This document shows, in pieces, positions 35,051 through 46,864 of a stretch of DNA of 64,000 nt; positions within the stretch are counted from its first letter, which is position 1; each line of letters begins with the position of its first letter. The notes under the pieces are model-generated. The model ran no database searches. It worked only from the letters and a program-made list of their open reading frames with translations, and was not told the DNA's origin. The position numbers and the translations under genes are program-made. The DNA comes from Ophioderma brevispina. Its lineage: Eukaryota > Echinodermata > Ophiuroidea > Amphilepidida > Ophiodermatidae. Location of the stretch: contig JAMKCH010041490.1 of assembly GCA_023653785.1 (NCBI GenBank), positions 62,001 through 126,000 of the forward strand, written 5' to 3'.

Positions 35051-35654
35051 GCTATTTTTTCTTCAAGTTGGTTCTTCTTGTCAAATCCATTGATAAACAA
35101 AGGACTCATCAAAATGGCCACAGATCCTTGGAAAATTACTCTACTACCTCCAGGACCAACTGAGATATCCAAACTTATTGAAATTGGTTTAACACCTAAT
35201 TACAAAATCTTCTCAAAAATTCTAATTGTGTAATAAATAAATTAACAATCAAGCAATACTATATTCCAAACCCATTGCAGTTGTAGAGTCAACTTCATTG
35301 TAAGGGCTGTTTGAATTTCATTGTATTGAAAGGACACACAAGGCCTGTAAGAATATAAACTGGTATATTAACTGTGAAACGCTATAAATGACAAAGTTAA
35401 AAACAACACTTCTTTCCATTATTAAGGGAAAATGAAGACCTTGTCTTCCAGCAAGACATTGCCAGACTACATCAACAGCAAAAATATTGACTTTTTGATT
35501 GACAACCACATTGTCTGTCTCCCATGGCAACCAGAAACTTTCACCTATTAAACATCTTTGGGATGAACTTGGTTGATGTGTGCATGATGCAAACATATAC
35601 TTCTCGTGTTAGATTATCTATTGTTTCAGCGTGCATTATTTTTCACGAATGCAC

Positions 35655-35740
35655 TGGGCTCTGTCAGATAATGCACAGGTCATCAGATAATGAACGGGTC
35701 ATCAGATAATGCATGAGTCATCAGATAATTCACGCGGGTC
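35655..35740 (+). repeat. ~26-bp tandem repeat, about four units
   Basis: GTCATCAGATAATGCA (or GAAC/TTCAC) recurs at about 35,680, 35,698 and 35,717, with a diverged first copy reading CTGTCAGATAATGCAC. Confidence 0.8.
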
Positions 35741-36566
35741 ACCACAAGTCACAACTTCTAGTAGCAACTATAGAAATACCGTCAATCACTTGATATCGAC
35801 TTACTGCTCAATTCAAGTAACATGTCTGCATCGTACATATACCCTCTACGAACTTAGTATCTACAATCTATGGTGTCAGTCCTGTCTTAGATTATTGTGT
35901 TGAAAAAAATATTGGTTTCTCGTATAAAGTATTAGTTGAATTCACATGCGCAGACCATTTCAAATAATGTGATTTTGTACTTTTTCTTTCAGAAACGTGC
36001 ACATCTTAATTAACGAGAGCAAGCTTTTTTGTACTCTCAGAGGACGATATGTTTGACATTAATATTGATCTTAAATATAAAATTCTTTATGTTATAATTT
36101 GTCAAGTTCGAAAGCCGTTCAGAAAGTTTAGCTGCTAACGTGCATTGACGTCAGCGTGAGATTTGATGGGCGCAGCAGTAAACCGCACGCGCTGGCTTAA
36201 ACCGACGGCGTTTTTACACTCGCACACAAAGATGGCATACCTTGACGCGTGCGTAAAAGCTGCGTCAATGTTATGCCATCACTGCACAGAGGTAAAGAAA
36301 TGGACTATATCATGTTGCTATATAATAGTAGGCACATGAGAATTGAGTTTACTTCAAGAAACCCAAAATTCACAAATAAAATCGTTTTCAATGCAGAAAC
36401 CAGTCATGTTTTGTACATTCATGTCTGCGTTGGTCTCTAACATCTAATACAGTGGGCGTTGGAATTGGTAGAAGAAAATTCATATGCATTTATATGCAAA
36501 TCGTCACTGATGGGTTTGTTTTGAAAAAAGTAAGGGCAGTGCGAAAAGTCTCTTTCTTTCAATTTC

Positions 36567-36722
36567 ATTGACGCGTTTCATCACTAATGGGTTTGTTTTT
36601 GAAACTGCCATAGAGTGGGCGAGAAGGATTATGCACTCTAAAGTGTCCTTAGAGAGTAGATCTTTCTCGCACTCAATCATTTCAAAACAAACTAATCAAC
36701 AATGAATTGGCGTCAAGGTCTT
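36567..36722. repeat. Inverted repeat, ~60-bp arms
   Basis: TTGACGC, GGGTTTGTTTTTGAAA and GGGCGAGAAGGAT in the left arm pair with ATCTTTCTCGC, TTTCAAAACAAAC and GCGTCAAGG on the right. A partial direct copy of the left arm lies at about 36,505. Noncoding. Confidence 0.65.
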
Positions 36723-37069
36723 TTTTGGCATATTTATAGAGTATAACTCTTTGGAAATTTTTTATGGGTTTTTTTTTTTTTTTTTTTTTAAAGTGTTTTA
36801 ATTTATTTTAAAAACACCATCAAAATTTCGATGAAAGTATCGTAATTGATAATGTTAATGTAATATTTGATCTATTGTTTTCTCAAAGTATATGACGGAT
36901 AAGGACCATGCCTAGTGCTTCGACAGGATAATCGCACTTAGACCTTATGGGTCAGTGCAGGCAGCCCGCGAGCCTAAGATCCTATCAATAATTCCAGCAA
37001 CACTTGAAACTAATGAAGTACTTCAAAAGATGGTGAGAAATTCCCCCAAACTGTTAACCATAATCTTCT

Positions 37070-38165
37070 GCTCAGCACTACAGCCTAAATTATTGAATGC
37101 TGTTATAGAGCTTTATTTGCATTGTTCTGTTTTGTTCATTGCCATTGCCAGTGTTTTGTTTGCTTTTGCTATCACTTCTTGTCTTACTTGAAGAATGAAA
37201 CGGAATGTAAGCTTGAGACAATGACCAAATTGTAAACATGTTAACGCCTGTTCGCTAAACACATCATGTGCAAAATTCCTATAGGGCGGTAAGTTTGCTT
37301 GCTGTTGGTTATATTGTAAGGGATTACTATCATTTCTACCCCGGACATTCTGCTTTTAATAGAGCATTAGCCCATTAGGACGAATCCTTCTCACACTTTG
37401 TCGCAAGATGCAATTGAATGATAAAAAAGAAAGCCCATTGCACCCTAAAAGAGTCACTTCCTTTAACGTTTAGTTTGAATAAAACAATTTGCATGTCCTT
37501 ATTGATTGCCCATTTATCAGTGTTCACTATGGGCTCAGATTGAAATCAATGCAACTAGTTGTTGCGCCTGTAATTTACCCAATACCCGTACAGTGAATGC
37601 ATTCCTTTTCCCACTAGTGTAATATAAGCTAATATAATGTTTTTGATTCAGGAAGATTGAAGTTGATCCCCAAATTATTCTACCATAGTCATTGTACCTC
37701 AATATGATTTTACCAAAGGTTCCCAGAAAAACTCTGATTTCTGTTCTAATGGAGATCACAGGAATATGAATCTGATTTAATAATGTAAGATTCTGCGAGA
37801 CCTATAATTTTGTTCATTCAGTGAGCAGTGAGCAATCAGTATTAACTATTGAAAGCACAAGGTTTTATAATTCATTACCGCCAGGCATACAAGACCTTAA
37901 AATATATTTTGTTACCCTGCATTGTGGTGTCATTTTAATGATTGAAAGCCCTTAAGATTATATTCCAAAGGATACAACTATTATATAGCAAAATCACTAA
38001 CCTGTTATTAAAAAACAAAAAACAAAACATGTTTTTTGTTTCTGATTGGCATGATGCAATCTGATTTGACTGATTTGGTTAGTAAGAATGAGAGCAACGC
38101 AACATCTTTTTGTTAAGGCCTAAGGTATTATACTGTATGTTCTATTGATGCTTTTAGGTTATCTA
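37070..38165 (+). repeat. Repeat unit R, copy 6, left part
   Basis: Continuous R landmarks from ATTGAATGCTGTTATAG to GATGCTTTTAGGTTA at about 38,148-38,162, where it is cut by a 6.5-kb insertion. It resumes at 44,633. Confidence 0.8.
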
Positions 38166-41100
38166 GCTATGCACCATGTCCCATAAGACGTTGGCTCCTT
38201 CCTCGAACAAATTGAGACCATCTATTCCTATCTTGTGCGCGTCCACATAGACTTGTGGAAGGTGGTGCCCACAATGATGTCATCTTCCCATCTCTCTTCC
38301 TGGTCTTCCCTGTCTGTTGTTGCCTCGACAGTTTGCATAAAAATGCGTTTGGGTATGCGGATGTTGTTCATTCTGCACAGAGACCAAACCATGTCAGCTG
38401 CGAGGCAGGATTGCTAGCTAGGATCCTTTTGGTTGAGTGGCAGGAGAGATTCTGACAGAACTTCTTCATTCCGGATCTTACCTCTCCAGCTGATATTAAG
38501 ATTTTTCTCTGTAGCAATCAATCGCATCTCAAATGCTTCCCACTTCTTCATGTTCATTCTTTTTGATATGGTCCAGGTTTCAGCAGAGCCCATACAACGC
38601 ATTGGGTTGACTAGTGAATTAACAAGTCATAATTTAGTGGAGAGTGAGATGTCTTTATCACTCCAGAGTCGCTGTAATTTCCCTAGTGCTGATGATGCCA
38701 ATAATAATCTGCTGTTGAATTTCGCTGGTGGAGGTCGTTTGATGGTTGTTAGCGTTACTCTCCCAAATACTTGAATCTTTAACCTGCTCAAGTGGTGAAC
38801 CATCAGCTGGATCTTTACTGGGAGCTGGTCATCACGGGAGAATACCATAGCTTTTGTTTAGGTATACTGGATCTCCATCCCATATTTCTTGCTAGCCTGA
38901 TGGCACTTGCTCAATAAGAGTTGGCAGATCGTCCTCGAGTCCAGAGCGATGAGAGCTATATCGTCAGCAAACGAGGTCTTTTAATTTTGTAGCCATCCCC
39001 GTTTATGCCCAGTTTGTTTAAACGTTATCAAAGGCTTCTGCAAGATGTATTCGAGAATAAGTTGAAGAGGTCTGGTGATAGAAGACAATCCCTGGCGCAC
39101 GCCAATATTTGTTTCAAACCACTCTGTAAGGTTGTTAAGTCCCCGATGCAGCTTTAAGCCTTGGTATAGAGATCTCTCGGATGATGTTGCTCAGTTTTTG
39201 AGGCACACCACAATGAAGCATCACGTAAAGAGGCCATCGTGCCATACTCTCTCGAATGTCCTTGTCTGTAATCAATGAGACAAGCAAAACCTTTCCCATT
39301 TCCCTTCTCTAAGGCGATGTTGATTAGGGAGCTTCAGGGCGAAGCCTTGTTCAATTGTTGAGGGCGCCAGTCTGGACCCTGCTTGTTCTTCTTCTAGAAT
39401 GGCTTCTACATAGGGCTTCATCCGGCTCCTTATAATTTCCAGAAGATTTGCTGGATGGTTAATCAGGCTGATGGTCGCTGTACTTTCTCACACTTGGTGA
39501 TGTCTCGTCTCCCTTCTTGGCCAGGACGAATATAGATTTTGTCCATTTTCTGGACTGCGTCAATTCTATCCCTATATCATTGCAGATATTGTTGCAATTG
39601 GTCAATGAGCACTCACCACCATGCTTGATCAGTTCTCCTGGGATCTCATCAACCATGGGCTTTTCCTGCCTTCAGCTTTTTGCAGCTCTTGACTCAGACC
39701 GGAGAATTGATGGCTGCCCTATCCAGAGTAGAAACTAGTCTCTGTATTTTGATGGATGAAGACATGGATGTCAAATGGTAGGCTGATGATATGTAGATGG
39801 CCTTACGCATATTCACACCACTTTGTTCTATTTCAGCTGGATTGGAAAGAATCTCACCATTACTGCTGCGGATAGAGTTGGATGTAGGTCCTCTATCTAC
39901 GCCCATAGTTATGGTCTTGATGGTGTTGAAGACCTCTTTGCTCTTGTTCTGTTGCATGTTCTTCTCCAAGATGTTACATTTGTCATTGTACCCTTTTGCT
40001 TTGGTCAGCTGTAAAGGCCTTTTTTATAATCTGGTCAAGTGGTTTGTACTCTTGACGACTGTTTGGATCTTGAATGGCCTTCTTCCTGCTTTCCTTCTTT
40101 CAATCGTCAGTGCAAGATTGCATCGAGATCCTTGCTTTTTCTTTACCCGATGAATTCCAAGGACTTCATCTGCTAGCTCTTGGATGATTGTGGTGGTTTT
40201 TTCAAGCAAGAGTCTGCATTGGATTCATCTATGTTTACTTCACATCATCACGCAACCGAAACCTGTTTTTGGCATCTTCAGCCTGAAATTCATTTTCTAC
40301 ACTAGGGTCATCAAGCAGCTTGGTAGGGTTCCACTTCTTTCTCTTCTGGCCTTTCTCTTCTCAACTTTGAATTTCACACCCTCAGCTTGGCAATACAAGG
40401 GAGTGGTCCTGATCCAACATTCAACACTTTGAAATGATCTGGTGTTTATCCACTGCTGATCTCCACCTTTCTCTTATCAGGATCAGGTCAATCATGTTCT
40501 TAGTCTTATGATCGGGTGAAATCCATGATGTCCCCTTTCGGGAATGTTTTGTGTTTGAAGAGAGTTTTGGATATTGCGAAAAATATAAAGGCGTTCACCT
40601 CTGTCGTTCATCTCTCTCATATCCAGATGTCTTCCCAATAGTAGGGGTCCCCATGTTTTATGATCTTTCCCTACCTTGGCATTCCATCCCCCATGATTAT
40701 ATAGGTCTTGTTTGGGGGCTGCATCAACTTTGCTTTGGAGGGTTGCATAGAAGTCTTCAACTACATCATCAGGATGCGACGATGTTGGCGCATACACTTG
40801 GAATATCGTATTTAGGGGTAAAAATGAACATAAGAGAACATTGCCGTGAACCTCTGCATCTGATTTACATGAATGCGTTCACTAATTGGATCAAAGCTAA
40901 GTTGGACTTGTAAATCAGTTTCACTCAAGAAATCCTACACCGGCTTGTCCCTGTTTTGTTGGCTCCAGAGAAGATGATTTTACACCCCTCATCAAGATCC
41001 ATACCTCCTTGGTCTTTTTCCCTCGCAACTCTGCCAGACCAACTACATCCCATTTTCAATCTTTGCATCTCTTTTACAAAGAAGTCACTCTTTCCTGAAC

Positions 41101-41240
41101 CCGGAGGGTTTCTAACTTCCAGGTACCGATGTTTCAACTGTTGTTTTTGGCACTACTCAATTTTAGAACATCCCTTTCATTCATTTCGATGACAGTGGGA
41201 CCAGTTATACACTTTCCAAGAGATTGCTTTCGGTGTGTAG
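38163..41240 (-). pseudogene. LINE retrotransposon, endonuclease to RT, frameshifted
   Basis: On the minus strand, reading from 41,240 down: an APE endonuclease start near 41,130-41,100 (NIGTWKLETL, equivalent of TWNVRTL), YAPTSSHPDDVVEDFYATL near 40,790, a WNAKVGKD box, then DEIPGELIKHGGE and KWTKSIFV with KKGD near 39,640-39,500 at the start of the reverse transcriptase. The catalytic FADDIALIA follows near 38,965, and a C-terminal ETWTISKRM, AFEMR and KIRNEEVL segment ends near 38,450, with a terminal DRNRW near 38,240. The domain order is complete but frames change often. The copy is nearly full in its coding part and inactive as read. It belongs to a different subfamily from the 16-kb LINE. 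Confidence 0.85.
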
Positions 41241-41959
41241 CGTCATAACGGAGGATCTAATCTGTTTAGAGGGTTGGTCTCTTCTCCCGATTTTGATTGG
41301 TTATCACACTCTCCTGGCGGGGTTCTCGAGGTAGTGCGGGGAGCTTTTTTTAGCCAGGCGACCTCCCTTCTGGCATGTCTTTTTCTTATCTTGTCTCTTC
41401 ATGTTTATTTTTGTTCTGCTCACTGGACTATAGAATGGGTGATGTCCACTTCTCTCCCTGCGCAGTAAGGACTAAAGCTGTTGGTTTGTCCCAATATTTG
41501 ATTTGGTGAACGTAATCATACGAGCTAATTGCTGCTGTCCCATAGTCAGGATGTTAGAAGGAGTCTTTGTAATCAGATGTTATTACAACAGGGGCTCCAC
41601 AATTAAATCGCACAAAAAAAAAAAAATATACTTCACTCTATTATTTTAAAAGATAATAGATAGAGCACATCACCAGCTGGCACCCACACTGCTTGGGTCA
41701 GCCACAAGAAGATGCGATGCTTCCCCTATTTTGGCAAACCGCTCCCATCTCCTGTGCGTCCGTGTTGGGTTACGGCCGTCATCCCATCCATCTGGGAGCT
41801 GTGTCCTGTCACCCCAGACGGATATTATACAGTTGCGTGTTGACTACTCTCCAAAGGATTAAGGCGTCCTCTAACCTACACACCGAATGGAAACCATTAA
41901 CCTAGCCAACAGAAAACTACCAGTCAACCATGGCTTACTTATCAAGCCAACCACAATCT

Positions 41960-42230
41960 TAGCCAAAAGTGTTGGAAACACGTTTTATAAGGCCTACTTC
42001 AACATCGATGCCCCCCTCTCTCCCCGATGTACACTGTTGAATCCTTACATTTTGTTTCTTGCCACACTACAGAACCCAACAGTGATGGTGGGGATAGGGA
42101 GGGGTGGCTGGATAGAGAATGCTCACAGCCTCCCAACCCAAGTCGACAATGATTTCCTATATATCTCTTTAAGAGAAGTACGGCAAATAATCGGGAAAAA
42201 GAGCAGTCGTGTTCACACTTGGCTAAGACC
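41960..42230 (+). repeat. ~270-bp direct repeat, left copy
   Basis: Shares with 44,090-44,360: TTAGCCAAAAGTGTTGGAA, GGCCTACTTCAA, GGTGGGGATAGGGAGGGGTG, CTCCCAACCCAAG, TTCCTATATATCTCTTTAAG and AAAAGAGCAGTCGTGTTCA. The spacing of about 2.13 kb could reflect LTR-like ends, duplicated 5' monomers or a local duplication. Confidence 0.85.
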
Positions 42231-42654
42231 TTGTGTCTGCCAAGTGAAAGAAATCAGCTATTTTACATTTGTCCTATAACTTCTAATTATGACAGCTTAT
42301 TACAACGAAATTTCAGGTGCTCATACAATAAACATGATGGCTTACGTCATTGCATTGAAAATGAATCAGCGATCAACTTAGGGAGTGGTCAATAAAAATG
42401 ACTCGTATCATATTTGGGCTCAAAATCGTCCATATAGACAGAAAAGGCTCTGAATTTAATGGGTGTTTAATATTCTAAAGTGAAAAATATAATAGTAGAA
42501 AGCCTAATCAATAAACTTCAACGATGTTACAGGAGCAATATATTACACGTATTACTCAATATAAGCACGAAAACTGCAAAACATTCATTGCGCACCTTTC
42601 TGCCATTTGGTATAATGAATATAGGCCATGAATTAACATGAATCATGTTGAGAT

Positions 42655-42775
42655 ATGATGATGATGATGAATGAATTACACCAGTGGAATTCATGTGAGA
42701 GAGATATGAGCTTATGATGATGATGACACTACGACTACACGACGATGATGACGCCGACGACGATGATGATGTCAC
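42655..42775. repeat. (GAT)n microsatellite
   Basis: Imperfect ATG/GAT repeats with interspersed GACGACG. A second tract lies at 43,118-43,178. Confidence 0.9.
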
Positions 42776-43559
42776 GCCGTACCGATGACAGGGTGCTTTC
42801 TCGGTACAACGTGTCTTATTTTGTGTTTAACAACTAATATGTATTTTCATAGTGTAAATATTACAATAATACCATTTAGAAGACACTTTAAACTAGAAAA
42901 AATTAAAAATGTCTTAAAAAAAAAACCCGTTATTCACTCACTTTTTCCTATAAGGGTTCCTCGCTGTTTCTCTTATCCGAAAATCATAGAGTACCTCACT
43001 TTCCCGTTTTGAAAATTAAAATAACTGAATTCCAAATGGCAGAACATGCTTTCGAACGGCGAAACCCCGCTTATAAGGCGAGATCTTTGACTATAAGCCA
43101 TTCGCTCTTTAGCATCGATGATGATGATACTGATACATGATGATGATGACCCCCGACGACGGACGATGATGATGATATGATAATGTTAAATGCATCTATA
43201 AACACGCCAAGATAAAATTGTGTTGGCTCTACAAGTTTTACTGAAAACAATTTAATACACCTTGTTACACGTAAAGTGATCCCTTATCAACCGATTCGAT
43301 AAATTCACCTTGTCCATGACATCGATAATCCACGGTTAAAATTATATTTCAAGATTAAATTATCTCTGAAAATTGTCTTTAATTAAAAAACAACGCGACG
43401 CCACGGCAAACATAGAAAAAGATCAGGACCCGGTCAGTCCTCTATTGTTAATATGTCTTAAGTGGCATCATCATGATTACGTGGCAGGATTTGGTTACCG
43501 TTCGTCGATTCATTGATTTAAACATAATTTTAGGTTGAAACGAAGGACAGTATGTAAGA

Positions 43560-43630
43560 ATCCGTTTGGCTTAGAGGCAAAGATTCGCCTTGCAAGCGGT
43601 CGGTTCGCGGTTCGAAATCAAGTCATTTCC
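43560..43630 (+). tRNA. tRNA-like segment (Ala-TGC-like), likely pseudogene
   Basis: A-box-like TGGCTTAGAGG, anticodon loop CTTGCAA (TGC) in a mostly paired stem CGC/GCG, and B box GGTTCGAAATC. Acceptor arms do not pair and the T stem is poor. Either a decayed tRNA or a tRNA-derived SINE head. Confidence 0.35.
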
Positions 43631-44089
43631 TTTCGAATTCGTTATTTTTCATTTGTATTTAAAATTTAACCTATGGATCAAATAAAGCGCGTAACCCTCT
43701 ATGAAAAGTATTAAACTGTTAAAATCCGTCGTTTTCTAGTTAACGTATCTTCTAAATTTATTTGTTGTGAAATTTACACTGATAAAATTAAATATTAGGT
43801 GTTATCCAAATAAGACACTTTTGTATAGCAAAAAGAACAGTGCAGATTGCACCACAATTGCTGTGAAAACCCATGAATGTAGTTTAAACGCAATGAAAGT
43901 ATGGCCTATGCCGATTAAAAGTGACCATCCCCTAAAGTAAGGCCAAAGGGGGAAAGTGTAATTTGCTACTCAGATGAAACATCGTATTTGTACCTATAAT
44001 TGTGTACAGGTTTCGTTTCAATATCATTATCTAATTGAATGACAGCAATAAGTTAACCTGAAATGCCTATTCTAATAGTGGATACAATT

Positions 44090-44360
44090 TAGCCAAAAGT
44101 GTTGGAACATCTTTTATAGGCCTACTTCAAAAGCCCCCCTCTCCACCATGGACAATGTTGCAATCCTGAAATGTTTGTTCTTGCCTAAACTACACAGAAA
44201 CCCAACATTGATTGGTGGGGATAGGGAGGGGTGCATGGATTGAGAGAATGCACTCCAAGCCTCCCAACCCAAGGTGACATTATTTCCTATATATCTCTTT
44301 AAGAGAAATACGGCAACAATATCGGGGCAAAAAGAGCAGTCGTGTTCAAACATTTGGCTT
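44090..44360 (+). repeat. ~270-bp direct repeat, right copy
   Basis: Counterpart of 41,960-42,230, slightly shorter through several single-base deletions. Confidence 0.85.
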
Positions 44361-44632
44361 ATAATGCAGATGGCTCACCTACCTAGCCAGCTGGGTTGCG
44401 AAGAATTGAAAGTGGAGAAAGGTTGGTCGAAAAATGTAGGTTATAGAAGCAGGAAGATTGAAATAAGGATAGAGTGGAGTATTACAGGAGCCCCCAAATG
44501 GTAATAGCCCATTGGAAAAATCCAGCACACCGGGCGGATGAAATTGCCAAAGCTGCTGGCACCAAAAGGGGCCAGCGTGTGCTGGCAAAAGGTAATTTTA
44601 AGTTCCCCGGCACACAACAGGTGGCACCTCCT

Positions 44633-46100
44633 TTTAGGTTAGGACTTTCGATAAATCCATAACCACAATTTTGGAAAGTATATTGCAATAATTGCCGGTA
44701 TGGAATTTAGATTCTGCCACCACTTAAAATTTGGACCTTTACATGCGGTTTATTCCGTTAATGTTGCCGAATCGTAGCATGTGGCAGAATACTAAATTCT
44801 TTTCTAATGGCCTGTAGGTGTATGAGTAGAGATGGATGCATTTAATGTACTGTGACCCTTTTGATGCACTTTATGTTATAAGACCAAGGGGTTCGAACCA
44901 CTGGTTTCAGGTACTACAGATGTTCTGGTAGCACAAGACACAGTAAAGTGGAAAGCTTCAGGGCTGCAAAGATGGAAAAAGATGTTTTGCTATGAAACTA
45001 GACAAGAGGATCCTATTCTGTAAACAGATGGCATATTTTGATGCCCTATTGTGATGTATTACATTCGAAAGACATTTGCTTCAGCTGCTGCGGGTTTGAG
45101 ATTGTGTTTTCTTGTTAAAAGGTTGTACTAGATAGTTATCTGGGTGTACTAATGTTTGGTAAGAGCAATGACAGACTTATAACATGCAATACTGAAGGAT
45201 TTTCCACGTTGTGCTAAGTCAAAGACAAGTGAACAGTTCCATTTTAGGCTATCACCCTTATTACTGTACGTGCTGTATTGGATTTGCAAAAACATGCTTT
45301 GGCCCTTTTCTTTAGTTTCCTTGTCTTATTGATTTTATTTTGTGTTGATAGAGCATTGTCCTGCAAATAACGATAGAAGTTTGTTTCCTTGACCATTAGA
45401 TAATAGTCCACCACACATAATATTTTTTTCCAAAGGGTCTAAGTTATTTTATTTGAAGTTTATGAGGGCAAAAAATTAAAGGATCAATATTTTGGTAAAG
45501 ACGAGCTTAAATATATGTCAGTCACAATTAAGAGAATAAAAATCGCAATAATTGGCCTGCCCATCCAATCTGACACAATATTAGATAGGCAAAACACAAA
45601 TCCTATCTTTTATTCTCATCTTATTTAGTTTTTGGTTATGTTAATCACTGAAAATAGATTTTTTCAATAATCTTAGTTTAAACAACAAAAATATTCGACC
45701 CTCTGTAAAAAAGTGAACCAACAGTACGACCTGGCTTGCACTGACGTAACCTTGACACGCGCTCTTAAACCTTGCGCGGCACGACGCCTATCTAATAGCT
45801 CTCATATAAGATGGCAACAACCAATGATATTGCGTTTTGCTTACTAAACCCCGCCCACTGAATAGATGACCATATTTATTTAGCATGATAGAGGGGAGAT
45901 AGCTTTGAAGTGCGTATGGTACATGTGGTTTGCATCCTTATGGCCAATCTTCAGTCTATCCAATTGCCACAGAATATACATACCTTTCAAGCTATTGTTT
46001 TAATTCCTTGGATCTAGTGACAGGCCCAGATCTATTCATTCTATGATGGGGGGGGGGGGGGGGGATTTTTTAAAAATGGGTAGCAAGTTAGGAAAAATGT
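44633..46100 (+). repeat. Repeat unit R, copy 6, right part
   Basis: Resumes at TTTTAGGTTAGGACTTTCG and continues through AAGTATATTGCAATAAT, GCTGCAAAGATGG, ACTGAAGGA and GGCCCTTTTCTTTAG to AGGGTCTAAG near 45,440. After about 300 extra bases it continues at ATATTTATTTAGCATG (45,870) to GGATCTAGTGACAGGC (46,010). Ends at a G18 run. Confidence 0.8.
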
Positions 46101-46860
46101 ACAAAAAAGTATGATTAAACAGAATCAGTTTGGTACCAAGGGTAGATTGTTCAAAAGAGAGGGCATAGTTTGACAAATCTATGAATGTATGATGCATGTT
46201 TACCTGTGTACCCCCCAAAATCACTTTTTGGTATCCTTTATAGGCCTGTATGGTGCCAACCAACTTAACACGTTTTAATGAAGATTTATAAAACATTCGG
46301 CGACTGAGCCAAAATTCATGACCTTTTGCCCCCCTCCCTTTTTGTGTCGCCTGCCTTAAGGCAGAAAACACATAGGGATCACTTTGTCCTACTGTTGTTG
46401 TCTGCTGTTGATGTCTGTTGTTGTTGTTGATGATGTTCTTTGTCGTGAAAGTTTAACATTTGCCTGTAAATATCCCCATACTTCGATGGATTTAAACCAA
46501 CTTGAGTCATAGATTGCAACCTTGGAGCCTGCAATTGGCCTGATAAGGTCACCGGACACATACCAATGTCAAAGGTCATGTGCGGTCAAATTGTAAGATA
46601 GGCTGAAAATGGTAAATGCCTAAATTGGAAAGTTCAATTGGAACCACACGTGGGTCTAGGTGCACCCTTGGATCCCTCATTGTTCATGATGCGGTAAAGG
46701 TCACATGTCAAGGTCAAAGGTCATATGAGACCTATCACATTAAAACGCGACGGTCGCGACAACATGCATTCCGAAGGACCAATGTATTTTTTAACCTATC
46801 AATTCAATGAATTGAGAGGGTCAAACTGTAAGTTATTTGCCAGGCAAAGACCAAAAGCCA
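46101..46860. other. No gene; small repeats and AGGTCA sites
   Basis: Contains a TGTTGT-rich tract at about 46,390-46,435 and a direct repeat AGGTCAAAGGTCA at 46,711-46,723. That spacing is the classic DR1 arrangement bound by some nuclear receptors, but nothing here shows use. No supported ORF. Confidence 0.45.
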
Positions 46861-46864
46861 TCTA

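Larger units (their letters stand above)
35050..36950. other. Mostly unannotated; small repeats
   Basis: No gene supported. Contains a short tandem repeat at 35,655-35,740, CRE-like TGACGTCA at about 36,146, an octamer-like ATGCAAAT at 36,493, an inverted repeat at 36,567-36,722 and a T run of about 20 at 36,770. The GC-richer patch at 36,120-36,270 (TGACGTCA, ATGGCATAC) resembles 45,715-45,850 in composition, but I cannot show a promoter. Confidence 0.4.
41241..44632. other. Rest of the 6.5-kb insertion; no gene
   Basis: Lies upstream of the minus-strand LINE and inside the same TTTTAGGTTA-bounded block, so part of it may be LINE 5' sequence. It holds a pair of direct repeats (41,960-42,230 and 44,090-44,360), microsatellites and a tRNA-like segment. 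No frame looks like a LINE ORF1. Confidence 0.45.

Noticed and set aside
35045..35233. 62-codon plus ORF
   Set aside because: It belongs to the tail of repeat R and shows no domain; frame not kept in copy 6.
36146..36153. CRE-like TGACGTCA as promoter of a host gene
   Set aside because: No coding exon or start follows within several kilobases; a single 8-mer is weak evidence.
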